NCBI RefSeq assembly: GCF_021648855.1
Contig: NZ_JAKJHX010000030.1
Location: 1-40,485 of the forward strand
DNA length: 40,485 nucleotides
Direction of reading: 5' to 3'
Origin: Tychonema litorale BBK16
Lineage (GTDB): Bacteria; Cyanobacteriota; Cyanobacteriia; Cyanobacteriales; Microcoleaceae
Shown: positions 34,235 through 40,485 of the stretch, piece after piece
Layout: each line of letters opens with the position of its first letter
Numbering within the stretch: the first letter of the stretch is position 1
The notes under the pieces: generated by a model
Database searches by the model: none
Told to the model about the DNA's origin: nothing
What the model saw: the letters and a program-made list of their open reading frames with translations, nothing else
Translations under genes and position numbers: made by a program

Positions 34235-36316
34235 ATGAGTTACAAAATTGCCACCGAAAACTTCCTCAACGATTTAGATAGAGTCACCAAAACACGTTCT
34301 GAAGTAGCAGCCGGACTTCAAAACCTAGTCGAAACCCTGAAACAAGCAGAATCAGCATCAGAAAACAATTCCGGGAAACTAGGTTTAGAAAGAGACATAG
34401 AAGACATCACCACCGCGAGTCAAAACTTGCGCGGCGGTGTGTTTAGGCTGCTAGTTTTAGGCGATATGAAACGCGGCAAAAGCACTTTTCTCAATGCCTT
34501 GATCGGCGAGAATTTATTGCCCAGCGATGTAAATCCATGTACGGCTTTGCTCACGATTTTGCGCTACGGTTCTGAGAAAAAAGTAACTGTTTATTTCAAT
34601 GATGGCAAAAGTCCCAAACAGCTCGATTTTAAAAGTTTCAAACAGAACTATACTATTGACCCCGCTGAGGCAAAAAGGCTAGAACAAGAGCAAAAACCAG
34701 CATTTCCAGATATCGACTGTGCCATTGTCGAATATCCTTTATCCTTGCTAGAAAAAGGGATAGAAATAGTTGATAGCCCTGGACTGAATGATACAGAATC
34801 TCGCAACGAATTATCTCTCGGTTACATCAACAATTGCCACGCTATTTTGTTTGTACTCAGAGCAACTCAGCCTTGTACCCTTGGGGAAAGACGCTATCTG
34901 GAAAATTACATAAAAGGTCGTGGATTGAGCATTTTCTTTTTGATTAATGCTTGGGATCAGGTGCGAGAAAGTTTGATCGATCCGGATGATACTGAAGAAT
35001 TAGAAGAAGCTGAAGGGAAATTACACAGAGTTTTCAAAGCTAATTTAGCTGAATATTGCGTGACAGATGGACACGATATTTATGACGAACGGGTGTTTGC
35101 CATTACCTCAATTAAGGCGCTGAGATTGCGGGTGAAAAACTCCGATGCTGATTTGGAAGGTACGGGTTTTCCTGAGTTTATGGCTGCACTGAATACGTTT
35201 TTGACACAGGAAAGGGCGATTTCGGAATTGCGCCCAGCGAGAACTTTAGCGCGTCAAGTTTCTACTCGTGTCCGCGAAGCTGTTGAACGCCGCTTACCAT
35301 TACTCGATCGCGATGTCAATGAGTTGAAAGAAAAGATTAATTCAGTGGAGCCTGAATTTAACTCATTGACTCAAATTCGTGATGAGTTTCAAAAGGAAAT
35401 TATCAGTGTGCGCGATCGCAAATCAAGAGCAATTGCCGATTCTTTCCGAACTTTTGTACTCAATCTAGAAAATACCTTTGAAACTGATTTTTTGCGGTAT
35501 CAACCGGATCTGAGATTTATGGATTTCTTCAGCCAAGGTAAGCGAGAAGCCTTTGAACTATCGCTCAGACTAGCATTCGAGCAGTACATCAACGACAAAC
35601 TTTCAGCTTGGACACTCACTGCTGAACAAGAAATGACTTCAGCCTTTTCTCACTTATCGAAAAGTGCGGCAAATTACGGAGCATCTTACACGAAAGTGAC
35701 TGATAAAATTACCGAAAAACTGACTGGGCAAAAAATACCACCAGCACTCAATAACTCCAATGAAGATAACTCGCCCGGTTGGGCAAAATGGGCGATGGGA
35801 CTGTTTTCCTTGACCAGCGGAAATCTGGCTGGAGTGGCGATGGCTGGAGCGGGTTTTGATTGGAAAAATATCCTGCTCAATCTAATTACTGTGTTGAGTG
35901 TCAGTACGATTCTTGCTAGTATTACAGGTATTGTCTTAGGGCCGTTGTATTTAGCTTTGGTGGGGATGGGTGTTGGGATTTTGCAAGCGGATGGAGCTCG
36001 GAAAGAGTTAGTAAAAGCGGCGAAGAAAGAGTTGGTCAAATATCTACCGCAGGTGGCTCAAGAGCAATGGCAGCCTATCCATGATGCTGTCAAAGAGTGT
36101 TTTGATGTTTACGATCGCGAAGTGGGCGATCGCATGAATGATGATATCAATTCTCGGAAAGCGGAATTAGATAATTTGCTAGCACAAAAGGAGTCTCGTC
36201 AGATTGATTATCAGGCAGAATTGGAGCGGTTGAAAAAATTAGATACTGATGTCGCAGCCCAGTCTCAAAGTATAGAATCGGTATATCAAAACTTCTTGGC
36301 ATCTGCGGCAACCTAA
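34235..36316 (+). CDS. Bacterial dynamin-like GTPase, paralogue 2
   Basis: From ATG 34235 the product has 693 residues and aligns end to end with paralogue 1. Identical motif positions are GDMKRGKST (76-84), T103 in NPCTALL, DSPG (180-183, where paralogue 1 has DTPG) and NAWD (where paralogue 1 has NGWD). A hydrophobic paddle follows (AGAGFDWKNILLNLI, then VLSVSTILASITGIVLGPL), and the tail has NDDINSRKAELDNLLAQKES. An earlier ATG at 34121 would add 38 residues, but they overlap the end of paralogue 1 and match nothing in it, so 34235 is chosen. The pair is a tandem duplication; by analogy with two-component dynamin systems in other bacteria the two may work as a hetero-oligomer. No ribosome-binding site stronger than the context is seen. 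Confidence 0.9.
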   Translation: MSYKIATENFLNDLDRVTKTRSEVAAGLQNLVETLKQAESASENNSGKLGLERDIEDITTASQNLRGGVFRLLVLGDMKRGKSTFLNALIGENLLPSDVNPCTALLTILRYGSEKKVTVYFNDGKSPKQLDFKSFKQNYTIDPAEAKRLEQEQKPAFPDIDCAIVEYPLSLLEKGIEIVDSPGLNDTESRNELSLGYINNCHAILFVLRATQPCTLGERRYLENYIKGRGLSIFFLINAWDQVRESLIDPDDTEELEEAEGKLHRVFKANLAEYCVTDGHDIYDERVFAITSIKALRLRVKNSDADLEGTGFPEFMAALNTFLTQERAISELRPARTLARQVSTRVREAVERRLPLLDRDVNELKEKINSVEPEFNSLTQIRDEFQKEIISVRDRKSRAIADSFRTFVLNLENTFETDFLRYQPDLRFMDFFSQGKREAFELSLRLAFEQYINDKLSAWTLTAEQEMTSAFSHLSKSAANYGASYTKVTDKITEKLTGQKIPPALNNSNEDNSPGWAKWAMGLFSLTSGNLAGVAMAGAGFDWKNILLNLITVLSVSTILASITGIVLGPLYLALVGMGVGILQADGARKELVKAAKKELVKYLPQVAQEQWQPIHDAVKECFDVYDREVGDRMNDDINSRKAELDNLLAQKESRQIDYQAELERLKKLDTDVAAQSQSIESVYQNFLASAAT

Positions 36317-36373
36317 TCCCCCAGACAGAGTAGGTTTGTTTCATTCTTCGTAGGGTAATCCCCAAGGATCTTA

Positions 36374-36435
36374 GGTCACTGAGCGTAGTCGAAGTGTCCG
36401 CTTTATAGACTACACTTCGACTACGCTCAGTGACC
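36374..36435. repeat. Perfect 24-bp inverted repeat inside the dynamin cluster
   Basis: The arms GGTCACTGAGCGTAGTCGAA... at 36374-36397 and 36412-36435 are perfectly complementary with a 14-base loop. They contain the CTTCGACTACGCTCAG core of the dispersed family. It lies between paralogue 2 and the third dynamin-like gene and could attenuate read-through. Confidence 0.85.
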
Positions 36436-36457
36436 AGAAAAATGAGAATACAACAAT

Positions 36458-38128
36458 ATGCAACAACCCGAAAATTATCAAAATCTAACCGACAATCTCA
36501 AGTCAGCACTCGGTATTCTGGAACTCGATAAAAACTCCCAACTTTATCGAGATACAGCCTCAATCTGCGACTATCTAGCTAAACCAACTTTTCAAATCGC
36601 CGTCTTTGGCCCGTTTAATTATGGTAAGTCAACTTTGCTGAATGCTTTACTCGGAAATCGCAGTTTGCCGATCGACTTAGTTCCCACTACAGGTGCCGCC
36701 ATTTATGTCAACTACGGTGAGGAATTGCACGCCAAAATTACCTTAAAAGATGGCACAGAAATTAGCGAAAGTGGTACTGATGTTTTGAAACAGTATGCTA
36801 TCCTTGATGATGCGAGAAAAATGCGGGATGATGTCGCTGCTGTCAATGTTTATTGTCCCCATCCTTTTCTGAAAACAGGTGTGGAATTGCTAGATTTGCC
36901 TGGAACAAATGACAGGGAAGAACAGGATAATTTAGTCCGGGATAAATTGCTAACTGCTGATTTGGTTGTGCAGGTACTTGATGCTCGTAAGTTGATGACT
37001 TTAGGTGAACGAGAAAACTTGAGAGATTGGTTGAGCGATCGTCATATTCATACAGTTGTATTCGTTGCTAATTTTATCAATTTACTGGAACCGGAAGACC
37101 AAAAACAAGTTTATAATCGGTTGTTGTTTGTTGCCGAAAGTTTTCGCTCGAACTTGCCAAATAATATTAGTAATATCTACCGTGTCGATGCTTTGCCTGC
37201 TTTGAGAGCGAGACTGAAAGGAGATGTGGCGGCTGCACAAACTACGGGAATTGCGATGTTTGAATCGGCTCTCCAAAGTATTGCAACATTTCAACAGGAA
37301 AAGACGGCTGTGAAGTTGCCGCGAGTAGTAGCAATAGCTGGTCAGATTTGTCAATCTCTTCGAGCTAAAGCTGAAACTGTGGTAGCAGAAATTGAAGCAG
37401 AAAAACAGACGCGACAAGCCAAAATAGAAATCAAACAAAAAGCTGAAAAACTGATAACTAAAGGATTTGAAGCTAGTGTTTCCGATTTCGAGATTTGGCT
37501 TTATCAGCCGACATTGTTGCAACGATATCAAGCTGAAATGGCTGCATCACTTCAGGAAGCTAAATTTGATGCGTGGGAGACAAAATTTAAGCAAGAGGTC
37601 TTAGAGCAGCAGCAAACGATCGCAGAATGGATAAATAAAGCTTGTGAGTTTTTTGGAAAATCACAGCCGATCGCACTTTTGATCTCATTTCCAACCGCAC
37701 CACAGATAACCTTGCCGCCACCACCACCAACTCCGGTTCGGCAGTCAAGTGATAGTGAAGTGGCACCGGTGGCGATCGCAACTGGCTTAGGTTGGCTGTT
37801 AGGCGGGCCTGTGGGAGCCGCAGTAGTGGGGGGTGCGAGCTATATTTTGAACAAGACAACTGGCTACGAAAAGCCACCAGAATCCTCAGCAGCTTATCTA
37901 AATGATGTCACCGAAATTTGCAATGATGCTGCTAAAAACTATCTCACTCGTTTCAGCACGGAAACTTTTTCGATGCTGCAACACTATAAGGAAATAGCTG
38001 AAAAAGTTATCAATTTTGAAGATAGCAAAGAGCCGTTAAATATGAACGTTCAACAGTATCAGTTACAGTTGGTAAATAATTTAGTGGAGAACTTAGAGGC
38101 AGAATTGGATAGAATAAAAGTCATGTGA
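36458..38128 (+). CDS. Divergent dynamin-like GTPase, third member of the cluster
   Basis: The 556-residue protein is a dynamin-superfamily GTPase distinct from the tandem pair: P-loop GPFNYGKST (51-59), switch region PTTGA, DLPG (146-149) and a FVANFINLLEPED segment near the G4 position that lacks a canonical (N/T)KxD. A long coiled-coil part follows (about 290-420), then a proline-rich linker (about 417-425, LPPPPPTP), and a glycine-zipper hydrophobic stretch (about 437-466, ATGLGWLLGGPVGAAVVGG) that probably inserts in or lies on the membrane. It is shorter than the paralogues and has a different membrane anchor. It is on the same strand, 141 bases downstream of paralogue 2, with a strong hairpin between them. 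Likely partner in the same membrane process. Confidence 0.85.
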   Translation: MQQPENYQNLTDNLKSALGILELDKNSQLYRDTASICDYLAKPTFQIAVFGPFNYGKSTLLNALLGNRSLPIDLVPTTGAAIYVNYGEELHAKITLKDGTEISESGTDVLKQYAILDDARKMRDDVAAVNVYCPHPFLKTGVELLDLPGTNDREEQDNLVRDKLLTADLVVQVLDARKLMTLGERENLRDWLSDRHIHTVVFVANFINLLEPEDQKQVYNRLLFVAESFRSNLPNNISNIYRVDALPALRARLKGDVAAAQTTGIAMFESALQSIATFQQEKTAVKLPRVVAIAGQICQSLRAKAETVVAEIEAEKQTRQAKIEIKQKAEKLITKGFEASVSDFEIWLYQPTLLQRYQAEMAASLQEAKFDAWETKFKQEVLEQQQTIAEWINKACEFFGKSQPIALLISFPTAPQITLPPPPPTPVRQSSDSEVAPVAIATGLGWLLGGPVGAAVVGGASYILNKTTGYEKPPESSAAYLNDVTEICNDAAKNYLTRFSTETFSMLQHYKEIAEKVINFEDSKEPLNMNVQQYQLQLVNNLVENLEAELDRIKVM

Positions 38129-38155
38129 TTTCAGCTTTGAGATTGATTTTAAGAG

Positions 38156-38209
38156 AACAGGCAAGATGCCTGTGCCACAAGAAACAGGCAAGATGCCTGT
38201 GCCACAAGA
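38156..38209. repeat. 27-bp unit repeated twice in tandem
   Basis: AACAGGCAAGATGCCTGTGC (first 20 bases of the unit) with CACAAGA after it occurs at 38156-38182 and again, identically, at 38183-38209. Each unit contains the hairpin AGGCAAGATGCCT. The reverse complement is found at 31510-31535, before the dynamin cluster. Confidence 0.8.
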
Positions 38210-38230
38210 ATTTAAGCGATTTTAATTTCT

Positions 38231-38617
38231 CTAGGTTTCATATATTTCTAATGGTAAATTATCTGGATCTCTAAAAAAAGTAAACCGCTTGCCAGTAATT
38301 TCATCAAGTCGAATTTCTTCAACATCAATCTGTTTTGATTGTAAGTAAACAACTGTTTTGTCTATATCTTCTACTGCAAAAGCTAAATGTCTCAAACCGC
38401 AAGCTTCAGGATTGTTGACTCTTTCGGGAGGATGAGGAAATGAGAAAAGTTCAATCATGTCACCGTTTCCCACTTGTAAATCTAGTTTGTAAGAGTTCCT
38501 TTCGGTGCGGAAAGTTTCTTGGATGATTGCACATCCTAATACTTCTAGATAAAATTTCTTTGAGGCTTCGTAATTTGAGCAGATTATCGCTATATGATGT
38601 ATTTTTGTAATTTTCAT
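38231..38617 (-). CDS. VOC-fold (glyoxalase/bleomycin-resistance superfamily) protein
   Basis: From ATG 38617 the product has 128 residues with two beta-alpha-beta-beta-beta units, the metal-ligand pattern H8 (KIHHIAI), E56 (MIELF), H77 (LRHLAF) and E124 (LEIYE), and the RDPDNLPLEIYE C terminus typical of small single-domain VOC proteins of the GloA2/YaeR type. It probably binds a divalent metal; the substrate is not known, with lactoylglutathione lyase-like or other lyase/isomerase activity possible. A TTG at 38776 would add 53 residues that contain the twice-repeated SFSVPERSRRT, which is encoded by the 33-bp tandem repeat, so that extension is rejected. It is divergent from ilvC. Confidence 0.85.
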   Translation of the reverse strand: MKITKIHHIAIICSNYEASKKFYLEVLGCAIIQETFRTERNSYKLDLQVGNGDMIELFSFPHPPERVNNPEACGLRHLAFAVEDIDKTVVYLQSKQIDVEEIRLDEITGKRFTFFRDPDNLPLEIYET

Positions 38618-38621
38618 AGTT

Positions 38622-38720
38622 AAGAAGAAGGAAGAAGGAAGAAGGAAGAAGGAAGTCCTTCGACTACGCTCAGGAACCGAGAAGGAAGTCCTTCGACTAC
38701 GCTCAGGAACCGAGAAGGAA
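38622..38720. repeat. GGAAGAA tandem plus two 33-bp repeat units
   Basis: GAAGAAG units (38622-38654) lead into two tandem 33-base units (38655-38687, 38688-38720), each containing CCTTCGACTACGCTCAGG, with a third unit beginning at 38721. The element lies in the divergent region of the VOC gene and ilvC and belongs to the dispersed family. Confidence 0.85.
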
Positions 38721-38808
38721 GTCCAAGATCTAATGGTAACGTCAATTCCATGATAAAATGGGAGGTTTGCAGTCAATTACAATATTTTTACCGCAGGAGA
38801 CAACTACT

Positions 38809-39804
38809 ATGGCCCGTATGTATTACGACACCGACGCTAACCTAGACCTACTAGCCAACAAAACCATTGCGATTATTGGCTACGGTTCCCAAGGACACGC
38901 CCACGCCCTCAACCTCAAAGATAGCGGCATGAACGTCATTGTCGGCTTATACCCCGGTAGCAAATCGGCCGCCAAAGCAACCGCAGCAGGCTTAACGGTT
39001 CACCCGGTAGACAAAGCCGCCGCCGCCGCTGACTTCATCATGATTTTATTACCCGATGAAGTTCAAAAAACTATTTACAAAGAACAAATCGAACCGCATC
39101 TTTCAGCCGGGAAAGTTCTAGCATTTGCCCACGGTTTTAACATTCACTTCGGCCAAGTTCTTCCCCCAGCCGATGTAGACGTAGTAATGGTTGCTCCCAA
39201 AGGCCCCGGACACTTGGTGCGACGGACTTACGAACAAGGAGAAGGTGTTCCTAGCTTGTTTGCAATCTATCAAGATGCTTCTGGCCAGGCGCGCGATCGG
39301 GCAATGGCCTATGCTAAAGGTATTGGTGGCACTAGAGCCGGTATTCTGGAAACCACTTTCCGCGAAGAAACCGAAACAGATCTTTTTGGCGAACAAGTAG
39401 TTTTGTGTGGCGGTTTAACTGCTTTAATCAAAGCTGGATTTGAAACCTTAGTGAATGCTGGATATCAACCAGAATTAGCTTATTTTGAATGCTTGCACGA
39501 AGTCAAACTGATTGTTGACTTAATCGTAGAAGGAGGTCTCGCCACAATGCGTGATAGTATCTCTAATACAGCAGAATATGGCGATTTGACTCGCGGCCCT
39601 CGCATTGTCACCGATGACACCCGCGCCGAAATGCGGAAGATTCTGAGCGAAATTCAATCAGGTCAATTTGCCCGCGAATTCGTGCTCGAAAATCAAGCTG
39701 GCAAACCAGGATTTATCGCAATGCGCCGTCAGGAAGCTGAACATCCGATTGAAGAAGTTGGTAAAGATTTGCGCGCCATGTTTAGCTGGCTGAAGAAGAA
39801 GTAA
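38809..39804 (+). CDS. ilvC: Ketol-acid reductoisomerase
   Basis: The 331-residue protein from ATG 38809 is class I ketol-acid reductoisomerase. It converts 2-acetolactate and 2-aceto-2-hydroxybutyrate to the dihydroxy acids of valine, leucine and isoleucine synthesis, using NADPH and Mg2+. The NADPH loop reads [21 protein letters not shown], seen in its sections [10 protein letters not shown] and HALNLKDSG, followed by MVAPKGPGH and the metal-binding region ([23 protein letters not shown]). AGGAGA lies eleven bases before the ATG, which supports this start over the in-frame ATG at 38758. A single gene on the plus strand, full length and unremarkable. Confidence 0.97.
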   Translation: MARMYYDTDANLDLLANKTIAIIGYGSQGHAHALNLKDSGMNVIVGLYPGSKSAAKATAAGLTVHPVDKAAAAADFIMILLPDEVQKTIYKEQIEPHLSAGKVLAFAHGFNIHFGQVLPPADVDVVMVAPKGPGHLVRRTYEQGEGVPSLFAIYQDASGQARDRAMAYAKGIGGTRAGILETTFREETETDLFGEQVVLCGGLTALIKAGFETLVNAGYQPELAYFECLHEVKLIVDLIVEGGLATMRDSISNTAEYGDLTRGPRIVTDDTRAEMRKILSEIQSGQFAREFVLENQAGKPGFIAMRRQEAEHPIEEVGKDLRAMFSWLKKK

Positions 39805-39815
39805 AAGCTTGAAAA

Positions 39816-39893
39816 TTGGGGCATAGGTTATTATTTAGTTGTTAGTTGTTATTGGTTATTTGTTAGTTCTAATAACGAATAACCTATGCCCAA
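39816..39893. terminator. Inverted repeat GGGGCATAGGTTATT after ilvC
   Basis: TTGGGGCATAGGTTATT (39816-39832) and AATAACCTATGCCCAA (39878-39893) are inverse copies with one base missing, separated by about 45 AT-rich bases containing GTTAGTTGTTA. It starts 11 bases after the ilvC stop; it may end the transcript, but it also looks like common intergenic filler. Confidence 0.4.
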
Positions 39894-39987
39894 CTTCCTA
39901 TGCCTGTACACGATTTATGGCTAATTCATTGGACTTGATATATGGCAACTACCAAGTGTGTTAAGGTTTTGTTATTGTTCCTTTAGA

Positions 39988-40039
39988 CCCTTGGACTACG
40001 CTTAGGGTACTGCTCCGCTCCCTGAGCGTAGTCGAAGGG
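39988..40039. repeat. Imperfect palindrome of the CCCTGAGCGTAGTCGAAGGG family
   Basis: CCCTTGGACTACGCTTAGGG (39988-40007) and CCCTGAGCGTAGTCGAAGGG (40020-40039) are imperfect inverse copies, and each is also internally palindromic. It lies between ilvC and the small terminal gene. Confidence 0.75.
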
Positions 40040-40093
40040 CAGGGAGCCATGACTAAAGTGCCTTGGCGACTGCTATAACTCTTGTTTTTTCCA

Positions 40094-40318
40094 TCAACGT
40101 TTGGGACTGGGAGTTTTTTGTAGTTCGTCAAGTTCCCGTTGTCTTTGCTGGTTTAAATCCTTGGGTTTCACCCAAGATGGCCACAGCCCCAGTAGGAATT
40201 TTCGACTTGTGACGCTGGCATCTCTTGCGGGTTTGGGGAGAAATGTCCAACTGTCACCATAGGTAACAAACAGTGCTGTTACCAGTAGTAACAGCGGGAT
40301 GTAGTTTCTTTTAGGCAT
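40094..40318 (-). CDS. Small hypothetical protein with N-terminal signal or membrane anchor
   Basis: The 74-residue frame starts with ATG and has a basic tip (MPKRNY) followed by a hydrophobic stretch (residues 7-19, IPLLLLVTALFVT), then a basic, helix-prone tail (DLNQQRQRELDELQ) ending in TPSPKR. This pattern suggests a bitopic membrane protein or a signal peptide followed by a short secreted tail. I do not recognise a family, although a W-rich middle (GDSWTF, LLGLWPSW) looks conserved in style. It is a single gene; nothing further is seen in the remaining 167 bases to the window edge. Confidence 0.55.
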   Translation of the reverse strand: MPKRNYIPLLLLVTALFVTYGDSWTFLPKPARDASVTSRKFLLGLWPSWVKPKDLNQQRQRELDELQKTPSPKR

Positions 40319-40485
40319 GGCAGTTTTGAGTTGAGTTTTTTAAAGCCGTTAATATATATTTTGCCCTTCAGTAGCTAAAAAATATCATATTAATTCCGTT
40401 GTACCGGAATGATTTTTGATGTTGAGTGTTGACTGTTTTAAAAATACCAATGTGACCTAAACTATATTATTGTTGGGTTTCACTC

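Overview
The window looks like chromosomal DNA from a filamentous cyanobacterium of the Oscillatoriales (Microcoleus/Oscillatoria-like). The reasons are the very frequent GCGATCGC (HIP1) octamers, the moderate AT-rich base composition, cyanobacterial families (DUF1995, lipid-A-disaccharide-synthase-related protein, ComB-like phosphatase, membrane-anchored Ser/Thr kinases with TPR tails, multi-PAS hybrid kinases) and many short palindromic intergenic repeats. The genus is an inference. I see no rRNA, tRNA, CRISPR array, intact insertion sequence or prophage.

Layout. 1-2.6 kb: comB-like gene and a convergent lpxB-like gene, then the first codons of a lost Uma2-type gene. 2.5-11.7 kb (minus strand): a signalling block made of a TPR/methyltransferase protein, a REC-coiled-coil-histidine kinase and a 1731-residue hybrid kinase with seven PAS domains and two receivers. 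11.8-18.7 kb: a polysaccharide block with a GT2-GT2-GT4 fusion glycosyltransferase, a secreted GH39-like glycosidase and glucose-1-phosphate cytidylyltransferase (rfbF). Between the last two, on the opposite strand, lies a two-gene unit that I read as a secreted RNase A-like toxin and its CdiI-type immunity protein, overlapping by ATGA. 18.8-23.1 kb: acyl-CoA dehydrogenase-like protein, DUF1995 protein, PPP-type phosphatase and M48 protease, separated by palindromic repeats, one of which has supplied the tails of two convergent reading frames.

23.1-27.6 kb: two tandem membrane Ser/Thr kinases, each with eleven TPRs. The upstream one has lost the catalytic Asp and the DFG glycine and is a predicted pseudokinase. 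27.7-31.1 kb: a lone antitoxin-like protein, mnmE and a lone SagB/ThcOx oxidoreductase. 31.1-31.7 kb has no intact gene but holds a broken pentapeptide-repeat-like gene. 31.7-38.1 kb: a same-strand cluster of a small coiled-coil membrane protein, two tandem paralogous dynamin-like GTPases and a third, divergent dynamin-like GTPase. 38.2-40.3 kb: a VOC-fold protein, ilvC and a small membrane-anchored hypothetical.

The best candidates for something undescribed are the stand-alone secreted RNase A-like toxin/immunity pair, the kinase-pseudokinase pair, the triple dynamin cluster with its small membrane partner, and the glycosyltransferase fusion in which each of three catalytic domains is followed by a copy of the same helical module. 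All functional statements are by homology reading of the sequence; no search was run.
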